Assembly: GCA_016845145.1 (NCBI GenBank)
Contig: JAERTE010000148.1
Span: forward strand, 1 to 64,000
Length of the DNA: 64,000 bases
Direction of reading: 5' to 3'
Source of the DNA: Rhodospirillaceae bacterium
GTDB taxonomy: Bacteria; Pseudomonadota; Alphaproteobacteria; Rhodospirillales; Casp-alpha2
A model generated the notes under the pieces. That model was not told where the DNA came from and did no database searches. It was given only the letters and a program-made list of their open reading frames with translations. Position 1 is the stretch's first letter. Each line of letters opens with the position of its first letter. Made by a program: the position numbers and the translations under genes. Positions 26,777 to 35,632 of the stretch are shown piece by piece.

Positions 26777-28342
26777 ATGGCTGACCAGGATTTCGCCACA
26801 CCAGAACTCGACGAATACACCAAGGTGCCGCCCGTTGAGGTCGATTCCATGGCCCATTCCAGCCCGTACGTGGCCGCCGCCGGACATCAGGAGGCCCTGG
26901 GATTTCCGGGTGAACTGGTGGACAACTGGCAGGAAAAAGCCATTGAGAAGATGGGCGATCTGCTGGGCAAATACCGTTCCTTGCCGGTCTATCTTGATGC
27001 TTGCGTCAAATGCGGGGCGTGTACCGACAAGTGCCACTATTTCCTCGGTACGGGTGATCCGAAAAACATGCCCGTCGCTCGCCAAGACCTGTTCCGTAGC
27101 GTTTACCGGCGCTACTTCACCAAGGCCGGCAAGTGGTTCCCCTGGCTGGTCGGCGCCAAGGATCTGACGGAAGAGGTTCTGGACGACTGGTACAAGTATT
27201 TCCACCAGTGTTCGCAGTGCCGGCGCTGTTCAGTGTTCTGTCCCTACGGTATCGATACTGCCGAGATTTCCATGGCGGCGCGCGAGATTATGGATCACGT
27301 GGGCAAGGGCCAGAAGTACTGCAACGAGATCATCGGTAAAGTGCACGACATCGGCAACAACCTAGGTCTGCCACCGAAAGCTATGCGCGCGACGCTGGAA
27401 GACCTTGAAGAAGACCTGGAAGACGAGACCGGATTGGAAATCAAGCTGCCCTTGGATGTACAGGGAGCAGACGTTTTGCTGGTAACGCCCAGTGCCGATT
27501 TCTTCGCAGAGCCGCATATCGATGGCCTGATGGGCTATGCCAAGGTGTTCCATCAATCGAACACCAGTTGGACGCTTTCGACCTATGCATCCGAGGCCGC
27601 AAACTTTGCCATGTTCATTGGTTCCTACGAGCAGATGAAGCAAATCGCCGAACGTATCCGCAAGGCGGCCCAGGACTTGGGCGTGAAGCGTATCGTCGTC
27701 GGCGAGTGCGGGCATGCATGGCGGGTTGCCTACAATTTCTGGAACACGCTGGCCGGGCCGTTCGATTTCCTCGACCCCAATTATCCGGCACCCCAGCACA
27801 TCTTGGAATTCACGCGCGACCTGATCGAAGATGGGACGTTGAAATTCGACAAATCCCAGAACGATCACATGACCATCACGTTCCACGACTCGTGCAACGT
27901 GTCGCGTGCGTCGCGCATGGGTGATGAGCCGGGCGGGCAATTCGAATATCCGCGCGCAGTGATCCGTGCATGCTGCAACAACTTCGTCGATATGGCCGAC
28001 AACACCACGCGTGAGAATACGTTCTGTTGCGGCGGCGGCGGCGGGTTGTTGACCGACGATCTGATGGAGTTGCGCGTCAAGGGCGCCAAGCCCCGCATGG
28101 AGGCATTGAAGCAAGTTGTAGAGGACAACGGCGTCACCCACATGGCGGCCATCTGCGCGATTTGTAAAACACAGTTTGCCAAAGTGATGCCCTACTACGG
28201 CATGCGCATGGACCAAATTGTCAGCGTCCACCAATTGGTGTCCAACGCCATTATTTTGGATGGCGCCGAGGGCGGTGACGACGATGACGACGAACCAACC
28301 GAAGCCACTGAGACGGCCGATGGAGACGTGCAAGATGAATGA
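26777..28342 (+). CDS. dsrK: DsrK, HdrD-like FeS protein
   Basis: CVKCGACTDKCHYFLGTGDPKNMP, CSQCRRCSVFCPYGID, ENTFCCGGGGG. Confidence 0.96.
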   Translation: MADQDFATPELDEYTKVPPVEVDSMAHSSPYVAAAGHQEALGFPGELVDNWQEKAIEKMGDLLGKYRSLPVYLDACVKCGACTDKCHYFLGTGDPKNMPVARQDLFRSVYRRYFTKAGKWFPWLVGAKDLTEEVLDDWYKYFHQCSQCRRCSVFCPYGIDTAEISMAAREIMDHVGKGQKYCNEIIGKVHDIGNNLGLPPKAMRATLEDLEEDLEDETGLEIKLPLDVQGADVLLVTPSADFFAEPHIDGLMGYAKVFHQSNTSWTLSTYASEAANFAMFIGSYEQMKQIAERIRKAAQDLGVKRIVVGECGHAWRVAYNFWNTLAGPFDFLDPNYPAPQHILEFTRDLIEDGTLKFDKSQNDHMTITFHDSCNVSRASRMGDEPGGQFEYPRAVIRACCNNFVDMADNTTRENTFCCGGGGGLLTDDLMELRVKGAKPRMEALKQVVEDNGVTHMAAICAICKTQFAKVMPYYGMRMDQIVSVHQLVSNAIILDGAEGGDDDDDEPTEATETADGDVQDE

Positions 28343-30284
28343 GATGACCAAGGACCCGACGCTGCTGACCAATCGGCGTTTCAAGGATGGCGACCAGGAT
28401 TTGGGTCCGCTGCGTGACAAGATCTTCAAGGCCGATCACAGCTACAAGTGCCCGACCTATGTGCATCGCACACCGCCGTGCCAGGGGAGTTGCCCGTCGG
28501 GCCATGAAATCCGCGGTTGGCTGGCCATCGCACGCGGCATGGATAAGCCGCCCGTTGAGGGCATGACATGGCAGGAATATGCCTTCAAGCGCATGGCCGA
28601 GGCCAATCCGTTTCCGTCGATCATGGGCCGGGTTTGTCCGGCACCTTGCGAGGATGGCTGTAACCGAAACGAAGTTGATGATTTCGTCGGTATCAACGCC
28701 GTCGAGCAATACGTCGGCGACTGGGCCATTGAGAACAATCTCACTCTCGACGGTCCGGCCGAAGAGACTGGCAAGAAAGTTGCCGTCATCGGTGGCGGAC
28801 CCGGCGGCTTGGCGGCAGCGTACAAGCTGCGCCGTATGGGCCATGGTGTCACCGTGTTCGAGGCGCACGATCAACTGGGCGGCATGATGATCTACGGCAT
28901 CCCCGGGTACCGTACGCCGCGCGACATGGTCGCGGCTGAAATCCAACGTATCTTGGATACGGGCGTTGAAGCTAAGCTCGGTGTGCGGGTTGGCGAAGAT
29001 GTCAGCCTGGAGCAGTTGGAAGCCGATTTCGATGCCGTCTTATGGGCTGTTGGCGCGCAGAACGGCCGCGACCTGCCGGTCGAAGGCTGGGCCGGTACAT
29101 CCAATTGTATCTCTGGCGTTGATTTCCTCGAAGCCTTCAACAAGGACCGCCTGCAGTTCGTCTACGAGAAAGTCGTCGTGGTCGGTGGTGGCGATACCTC
29201 TATCGACGTAGCTTCGGTAGCACGCCGCATCGGACACATCGAAAAAATTGCCGAACACGATATGCCGGAAGCCGTGATCTTGGGCCATACCGCGCACGAC
29301 GTGGCTGGTTCCATCACCCGTCAGGGCGTGAAGGCGGTGCTGACGTCGCTGTTTCCGCTTGAGGGCATGACAGCGGCAGAACGCGAACGCGAAGATGCGG
29401 TGCGTGAAGGTATCGACATCAAAGGCGGTGTTATACCGCTGGAAGTGATCAAGGGCGACGATGGTCGCGCACGGGCGCTGAAAATGTGTGAGTGCGACAT
29501 GGAAGGCATGAAGCCGATCCCGCGCGAAGGCACTGAATTCGAGATCGAATGCGACCTGATCGTCTCGGCCATCGGCCAGATGGGTGATTTGACCGGCTTC
29601 GAAGCCCTGGATAACGGCAAGGGCTTCATGGATTGCGACGGCCTCTATAAGGTCAAGAACCACGACAAGCACTTTGCATGCGGCGATATCGTGCGCCCGC
29701 ACCTGCTGACCACGGCCATCGGCCAGGGCGGCGTGGCGGCAGACAGCATCGATCGTTACCTTGCCGGTGCCTCGATGGATAAACGGCCCAAAGTGGACGT
29801 GCATCATTTCAAACTGCTGAACGAGTTGACGCAGCGCGAACTGTCACCGGAAGAATATGACGACGAGCCGACGCGTGGCACTGATGATTCGAACTTCGCT
29901 GTGCACAATTATGAAGATCGGTCGTCGACGCATATCATTGCACATGAGGAACTGTTCGTTGGTCATTTCGGTTATGACGCGCGCGCCCGGCGTACGGAGG
30001 TCCATATCGATGCGGACCAAGTACTCGGCAATTTTGAAGAACGTATCGAAGGCTTGACCGAGGAACAGGCTCAGCACGAAGGCGAACGCTGCATGAGTTG
30101 CGGGATTTGTTTCGAGTGTGACAACTGCGTCATTTTCTGCCCGCAAGATGCGATCTTTAGGGTCAAGAAAGATCAGCGAGCGGTCGGCCGCTACGTGGAT
30201 ACCGACTACAACAAATGCATTGGGTGTCACATCTGTAAAGATGTCTGCCCCTCTGGTTACATTCAAATGGGATTGGGTGAATAA
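28335..30284 (+). CDS. dsrL: DsrL paralog 1, iron-sulfur flavoprotein
   Basis: CPTYVHRTPPCQGSCPSGHEIRGWL; two Rossmann folds; C-terminal CMSCGICFECDNCVIFCP and CIGCHICKDVCP; cofactor-domain motif VLTSLFPLEGMTAAE. Confidence 0.95.
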   Translation: MNEMTKDPTLLTNRRFKDGDQDLGPLRDKIFKADHSYKCPTYVHRTPPCQGSCPSGHEIRGWLAIARGMDKPPVEGMTWQEYAFKRMAEANPFPSIMGRVCPAPCEDGCNRNEVDDFVGINAVEQYVGDWAIENNLTLDGPAEETGKKVAVIGGGPGGLAAAYKLRRMGHGVTVFEAHDQLGGMMIYGIPGYRTPRDMVAAEIQRILDTGVEAKLGVRVGEDVSLEQLEADFDAVLWAVGAQNGRDLPVEGWAGTSNCISGVDFLEAFNKDRLQFVYEKVVVVGGGDTSIDVASVARRIGHIEKIAEHDMPEAVILGHTAHDVAGSITRQGVKAVLTSLFPLEGMTAAEREREDAVREGIDIKGGVIPLEVIKGDDGRARALKMCECDMEGMKPIPREGTEFEIECDLIVSAIGQMGDLTGFEALDNGKGFMDCDGLYKVKNHDKHFACGDIVRPHLLTTAIGQGGVAADSIDRYLAGASMDKRPKVDVHHFKLLNELTQRELSPEEYDDEPTRGTDDSNFAVHNYEDRSSTHIIAHEELFVGHFGYDARARRTEVHIDADQVLGNFEERIEGLTEEQAQHEGERCMSCGICFECDNCVIFCPQDAIFRVKKDQRAVGRYVDTDYNKCIGCHICKDVCPSGYIQMGLGE

Positions 30285-30341
30285 TGAGTTGACGCAACGG
30301 CCCCCGGATCGGGGGTGACAGGGAGAGGAAAGGGTAAGGCA

Positions 30342-32270
30342 ATGGCTGAAGAACGCGTGAATTACCGCCGTTATCAGGACGGCGACGCAGAGCATCCGGA
30401 ATGGCCGGAACTTCGGGTCTCGGGAGGGGAGTCCGACAGTTGTCCTACCTACGTTCACCGCACGGCGCCGTGCCAGGGCAGTTGTCCGTCCGGCCACGAT
30501 ATCCGTGGCTGGCTCAGTATCGCCCGCGGCATAGATAAGCCGCTCGATGATGCGCCCTGGCAACAGTATGCTTTCGAGCGTATGACCAAGGCCAATCCGT
30601 TTCCATCGGTCATGGGTCGGGTCTGTCCGGCTCCCTGTCAGGACGGCTGCAACCGCAACGACGTCGAAGAGTTCGTCGGCATCAATTCCATCGAACAATA
30701 TGTCGGTGACTGGGCGTTGCAGAACGGTCTGGCTTTCGAAAAACCGAAAACCGAATCCGGCAAAAAGGTCGCTATCGTCGGTGGCGGACCGGGCGGGTTG
30801 GCGGCAGCTTATTTTCTGCGAAAAAAGGGCCACGCCTGCACGATCTTCGATTCCTACTCGGCGCTTGGCGGTATGATGGTATTCGGCATTCCCGGCTACC
30901 GCACGCCCCGCGACGTGCTGGAAGGGGAAATTCAGAGAATCGTCGACATGGGCGTTGAGACGCGACTCGATACGCGGGTCGGTGTCGATGTCTCCATTGA
31001 TGAGTTGGAGAAAGATTTCGATGCCGTCTTTTGGGCGATCGGTGCGCAAAGCGGCAAGCCGTTGCCGGTCCCCGGCGCCGAGGCGCCAAACTGCGTCGAC
31101 GGCATTGTCTTTTTGCGCGCCTTCAACGAAGGCCGTCTGCAGCATCTGACCGGCCGTGTGCTGGTCGTTGGTGCCGGTGACACGGCCATGGACGTCGCCG
31201 CTGTGGCGCGGCGCATCGGCAACGTCGATGCCGCCGACGGCGAAAAACTGCCCGAGAAGGTGATCATGGGCCAAACGGTGCACGATGTCGCGCAGGCGGC
31301 CAAGCGGCAGGGTGCGGATGTTTGGATTGTCTACCGCCGACCCATTTCGAAAGCGCCGGCCACGGAACACGAGCTGCAATCGGTGATTGCGGAAGGTGTT
31401 GAGATTCATGAAAATTTGGCGCCGAAAGAAGTCATTCTCGATGCCGAGGGACGCGCAACCGCACTACGCGTCATGCCCGCGGACTGGAGCAGTGGTGAGA
31501 TGGTGGCCGATGAAGATGCCGCCTTCAATATTGAGTGCGAGCTGATTGTCGGTGCCACGGGCCAGGCCGGGGACTTTACCGGCTTCGAGAGCCTCGACAA
31601 TGGCTGGGGATTGATGAACGCCGACAGCCATTATCGCATCCCGGATCACGAAGGGCATTTTGTTGGTGGCGACATCATCAAGCCGCATCTGCTGACCACC
31701 GCGATTGGTCACGCGTCCTTCGCTGCCGACAGCATCGACGCCTACCTGGACAACCGCGATCTGAAGGATCGGCCCAAGGTCGACGGCTTCCGGTTCAACT
31801 TGCTGGCGGCATTACGCGACCACGAACTGGAACCCGAGGAAGCCGAAAACGAGCCGGTGCGTGGGACCGACAGCGGCAATTTCGCCGTCCATAATTATGA
31901 GGACCGGTCGTTTGCCGAAATCATCCCAAGTACCAAGCAGTTCCTCGGGTATTTTTCCGGCACGCCGCGGCTGCACCGTGACGAGGTCGAAATCTCCGCG
32001 GATAATGTACTCGGCAATTTTGATGAGCGTTTCACCGGCCTGTCCGAGGAAACAGCCGTCGAAGAGGCCGACCGCTGCATGGCCTGCGGACTCTGCATGG
32101 AGTGCGACAACTGCATGATTTATTGCCCGCAGGACGCGATCGAGCGTGTCGCCAAGGATCAGCGGGTGTCGGGGCGCTATGTGGAGACCGATTATACGAA
32201 GTGCGTCGGCTGCTACATCTGCGCCGATGTCTGTCCTTCCGGTTACATCCAGATGGGTTTGGGAGCCTAA
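30342..32270 (+). CDS. dsrL: DsrL paralog 2, iron-sulfur flavoprotein with GltD-like VYRR motif
   Basis: CPTYVHRTAPCQGSCPSGHDIRGWL; CMACGLCMECDNCMIYCP and CVGCYICADVCP; cofactor-domain motif VWIVYRRPISKAPA. Confidence 0.93.
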   Translation: MAEERVNYRRYQDGDAEHPEWPELRVSGGESDSCPTYVHRTAPCQGSCPSGHDIRGWLSIARGIDKPLDDAPWQQYAFERMTKANPFPSVMGRVCPAPCQDGCNRNDVEEFVGINSIEQYVGDWALQNGLAFEKPKTESGKKVAIVGGGPGGLAAAYFLRKKGHACTIFDSYSALGGMMVFGIPGYRTPRDVLEGEIQRIVDMGVETRLDTRVGVDVSIDELEKDFDAVFWAIGAQSGKPLPVPGAEAPNCVDGIVFLRAFNEGRLQHLTGRVLVVGAGDTAMDVAAVARRIGNVDAADGEKLPEKVIMGQTVHDVAQAAKRQGADVWIVYRRPISKAPATEHELQSVIAEGVEIHENLAPKEVILDAEGRATALRVMPADWSSGEMVADEDAAFNIECELIVGATGQAGDFTGFESLDNGWGLMNADSHYRIPDHEGHFVGGDIIKPHLLTTAIGHASFAADSIDAYLDNRDLKDRPKVDGFRFNLLAALRDHELEPEEAENEPVRGTDSGNFAVHNYEDRSFAEIIPSTKQFLGYFSGTPRLHRDEVEISADNVLGNFDERFTGLSEETAVEEADRCMACGLCMECDNCMIYCPQDAIERVAKDQRVSGRYVETDYTKCVGCYICADVCPSGYIQMGLGA

Positions 32271-32277
32271 TCCGACT

Positions 32278-32655
32278 ATGATCAAGATCGGCCAAATGTT
32301 GGCGATATTAGCGCTGCTCTTTGCGGGTAGCGCCAGCGCGACGGAATGGAAGGTACCGTTCCCGAACGTGCCCAAGGGCGAGGGCGAGTCGTGCGTACGT
32401 GACACGGCTTTCATGCGCGCCAATCACATGGACTTGTTGTCGCACCAGCGCGACGACACCGTGCACCAGGGTGTTCGTCCGAAACAGACGGCACTGACCG
32501 AGTGCCTAACCTGTCATGCGGTCAAGGATGAGGCAGCCAAGCCTGTGACCTACAGCGACCCGAAACATTTCTGCCGAACCTGCCACGACTACGCGGCGGT
32601 AACGATCGATTGCTTCAGTTGCCACAATTCGGCTCCGGAGAAAGCCAAGCCATGA
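32278..32655 (+). CDS. dsrJ: DsrJ, triheme cytochrome c
   Basis: Signal sequence; CLTCH, CRTCH, CFSCH haem motifs. Confidence 0.95.
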   Translation: MIKIGQMLAILALLFAGSASATEWKVPFPNVPKGEGESCVRDTAFMRANHMDLLSHQRDDTVHQGVRPKQTALTECLTCHAVKDEAAKPVTYSDPKHFCRTCHDYAAVTIDCFSCHNSAPEKAKP

Positions 32656-33404
32656 GTGAACATCGTAAAGTTCCCGCTTGTGAAAACGCGCCTGCGCGTG
32701 GTCGGCGCGGGTTTTTGAAGGGGTTGGCGGCAGCCGGGGCTTTGGCCATAGCGCCGGGCGTGACGCTCTACAAGTTTGCCGAGGCCGCAGGCGTCTCAAA
32801 CGCTGTCCGATGGGGCATGCTGATCGATATCAACAAATGCCAGGACGATTGTCAGGCCTGTGTAACGGCGTGCTCAAACGAAAATGGATGGGGTGGCGGA
32901 AATCGACCAAGCACCGACGCGCAGTGGATCCGCAAGATGACCCTCAAACACACGGCGAGTGGACATCAGAAATCATTGCCGATGATGTGCCAGCACTGTG
33001 CCGAGCCGCCTTGTGTCTACGTCTGCCCCACTGGCGCCTCGTTCAAGCGCGCCGATGGCATTGTATTGGTGGACAAACACATCTGCATTGGCTGCCGGTA
33101 TTGCATGATGGCATGCCCCTATAAGGCGCGATCGTTCGTGCATGAGGACGTTGAGGGGCAAAAAGCCCATGCGCCGCGCGGTAAGGGTACCGTGGAAAGC
33201 TGTACCCTGTGTGTGCATCGCATTGACGCCGGCAAGCAACCGGCTTGCGTTGAAGCTTGTGGAAAAGACGGTGGCGGGGCGTTCGTATTTGGCGATCTGA
33301 ACAACCCGAACAGCGACATATCGAAACAGCTCGCCCAGTATGGCGGTACGGCTATTCGCGGCGATCTCGGTGTTGATCCGGGTATCAGGTATCGGGGGCT
33401 CTGA
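32652..33404 (+). CDS. dsrO: DsrO, periplasmic FeS protein (Tat signal)
   Basis: RRGFLKGLAAAGALAIAP Tat motif; CQDDCQACVTAC, CQHCAEPPCVYVCP, CIGCRYCMMACP. Confidence 0.95.
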   Translation: MSEHRKVPACENAPARGRRGFLKGLAAAGALAIAPGVTLYKFAEAAGVSNAVRWGMLIDINKCQDDCQACVTACSNENGWGGGNRPSTDAQWIRKMTLKHTASGHQKSLPMMCQHCAEPPCVYVCPTGASFKRADGIVLVDKHICIGCRYCMMACPYKARSFVHEDVEGQKAHAPRGKGTVESCTLCVHRIDAGKQPACVEACGKDGGGAFVFGDLNNPNSDISKQLAQYGGTAIRGDLGVDPGIRYRGL

Positions 33405-34612
33405 TGAAAACATTGCGCTATCGCCCGTTCAGCTTGGACAGCAAACCACTTGTCGGCGCTTTCTTCTTTGCCGGTCTGCTGGCGCTGATGGGCTTGGGCT
33501 CCGCTTGGTACATGGAACACAATGGCCATGTGGTCACCGGCATGGACAATCAGGTCGTGTGGGGTATGCCGCATGTGTTTGCTGTGTTCTTGATTGTCGC
33601 TGCGTCGGGTGCGCTGAATGTGGCGTCCATGGGGTCCGTGTTCGGACGCGCGTCCTACAAGCCGCTGGCGCGCCTATCGGGCCTGGTGGCCATGGCGTTG
33701 TTGATGGGCGGATTGGCTGTTCTGGTGCTCGATCTGGGACGGCCCGACCGCTTGATCGTCGCCATGACCAGCTACAATTTCAAATCCATCTTTGCCTGGA
33801 ATATTTTTCTCTATACTGGGCTTTTGGTCGTCACCGCCGTCTATCTCTGGACCATGATGGAGCGGCGCATGAACGGCTACACCAAGGCAGCCGGTATGGC
33901 GGCATTCCTGTGGCGTCTAATGCTGACCACCGGCACCGGGTTGATATTCGGCTTTCTGGCGGCGCGCCAGGCCTATGACGCGGCGGTCATGGCGCCGATG
34001 TTCATCGCCATGTCGTTTGCTTTCGGGCTGGCGATCTTTTTTCTGCTGATGCTCGGCTTGTACGAAGGCGATGGGCGTCCGGTCGGCGATTATATCGTTA
34101 ACCGCATGGGCAAGCTGCTGGGGCTTTTTGTCGCTGCCGTCCTGTACTTTACGTTTGTCCAGCACGCTACCAATCTTTATGCGCCCGAGCATCACGGTGT
34201 CGAGCGGTTCATCCTGCTTGATGGCGGATTCATCACGACGCTGTTTTGGGTCGGACAAGTGATCATTGGCGGTCTAATCCCGCTGGCGCTGTTGTTCCCG
34301 CTGGGCAGCGGCAAGTTGGGCCGGGGGCGCGTGTCGGTGGCCTCGGTACTGGTGATCTTGGGCGGAATCGCGCAGGTTTACGTCATCATCATTGGCGGCC
34401 AGAGCTATCCGCTGGTCCTGTTTCCAGGCTGGGAGGCTTCCAGTTCCTTCTTTGACGGCACGGTGAGCGATTATCAGGCCAGTCTGCCAGAGGTCGGGCT
34501 TGGCATCGGCGGTATTGCCATCGCCGGTCTGATCGTGCTTGTTGGAACCAAGGTACTGGATTTCATGCCGGTCAGCCTCGCCGACGAAGAGGTCGACCCG
34601 CATCACTCCTGA
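33404..34612 (+). CDS. dsrP: DsrP, NrfD-family membrane protein
   Basis: About 10 TM helices; overlaps dsrO stop; NrfD-like. Confidence 0.95.
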   Translation: MKTLRYRPFSLDSKPLVGAFFFAGLLALMGLGSAWYMEHNGHVVTGMDNQVVWGMPHVFAVFLIVAASGALNVASMGSVFGRASYKPLARLSGLVAMALLMGGLAVLVLDLGRPDRLIVAMTSYNFKSIFAWNIFLYTGLLVVTAVYLWTMMERRMNGYTKAAGMAAFLWRLMLTTGTGLIFGFLAARQAYDAAVMAPMFIAMSFAFGLAIFFLLMLGLYEGDGRPVGDYIVNRMGKLLGLFVAAVLYFTFVQHATNLYAPEHHGVERFILLDGGFITTLFWVGQVIIGGLIPLALLFPLGSGKLGRGRVSVASVLVILGGIAQVYVIIIGGQSYPLVLFPGWEASSSFFDGTVSDYQASLPEVGLGIGGIAIAGLIVLVGTKVLDFMPVSLADEEVDPHHS

Positions 34613-34627
34613 TAGGAGATTTATCTG

Positions 34628-35629
34628 ATGGATCGCGAAGAGCATCCGTTCGCGCAATATGTGCGCATTGTCGGTCGTGGCAAAAACGTCGGCCGTTCGC
34701 TCACCATGGACGAGGCCGAGGCGGCCATGGACATGATTCTGGCCGATCAAGTGCGCCCCGAACAATTGGGCGCCTTCCTGATGCTGCTGCGAGTTAAGGA
34801 AGAGACACCGGAAGAGGTGGCGGGTTTCGTCAAGTCGGCGCGCAAGGGGTTCGATATTCCGTCCGATGCGCCGAAGGTCGACCTGGATTGGTCCTCCTAC
34901 GCCGGTAAGCGCCGGCAGTTGCCGTGGTTCTTACTCGCAGCCCTGGCACTGGCGCAGCAAGGGGTGAAAATATTTATGCATGGCGCGGAAGGCCACACGC
35001 CGGGCCGCCTTTATACGCGCGAAACGTTGGAGGCGTTGGGGCTGCCGGTGGCGGGTGATTTTGCTGAGGCCTCGGCCCAAATCAAGGCCGCCAACTTCGC
35101 CTACCTGCCGCTCTCGGTGGTGAGCGCCAAGATGCACGAGATCATCGAGTTGCGCCCGATCTTGGGGCTGCGCTCGCCGGTGCACACCATTTCGCGCATG
35201 CTCAACCCGTTTGGCGCGCCGAATGTGCTGCAGGGTATTTTCCACCCCGGCTACAATGCCATCCACCAAGGCGCGGCCCAATTGCTGGGCTATGAGCACA
35301 TGGCCGTGTTCCGCGGCGAAGGTGGTGAGATTGAACGCCGCCCGTCGAAATCGCTGGATGTCTGGACTGTTGAGAACGGCGTGATGGGTACGCACGAGTG
35401 GCCGGCCCTTTTGCCCGAACCGCAGCAACCGAAAGACGATGAGATGGAGATCGACCGCCTGGTCGAGGTCTGGAAGGGTGACGAGAGCGATGCTTACGCC
35501 GTTGCCGCCGTTACCGGGACCTTGGCGTTGGCGTTGCATCTCATGGGCCGAGCAGCGAACCCCGCCGATGCGCAGGCCAAAGCCGAAGCGCTCTGGGCCG
35601 AGCGCAACCGCGAACAGCTTGCTGCCTAG
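34628..35629 (+). CDS. TrpD2/YbiB-like protein (anthranilate phosphoribosyltransferase-related fold)
   Basis: RSLTMDEAEAAMDMILADQVRPEQLGAFLMLLRVKEETPEEVAGF; LGLRSPVHTISRMLNPFGAPNVLQGIFHPGY; lacks canonical TrpD catalytic GNRxxSS segment. Confidence 0.85.
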   Translation: MDREEHPFAQYVRIVGRGKNVGRSLTMDEAEAAMDMILADQVRPEQLGAFLMLLRVKEETPEEVAGFVKSARKGFDIPSDAPKVDLDWSSYAGKRRQLPWFLLAALALAQQGVKIFMHGAEGHTPGRLYTRETLEALGLPVAGDFAEASAQIKAANFAYLPLSVVSAKMHEIIELRPILGLRSPVHTISRMLNPFGAPNVLQGIFHPGYNAIHQGAAQLLGYEHMAVFRGEGGEIERRPSKSLDVWTVENGVMGTHEWPALLPEPQQPKDDEMEIDRLVEVWKGDESDAYAVAAVTGTLALALHLMGRAANPADAQAKAEALWAERNREQLAA

Positions 35630-35632
35630 AAC

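Noticed and set aside
27362-28429. 355-aa minus-strand ORF opposite dsrK
   Set aside because: Shadow ORF; the + strand encodes canonical DsrK cysteine motifs.
29844-31409. 521-aa minus-strand ORF spanning dsrL1/dsrL2
   Set aside because: Long but antisense to two well-supported flavoproteins; no domain signature.
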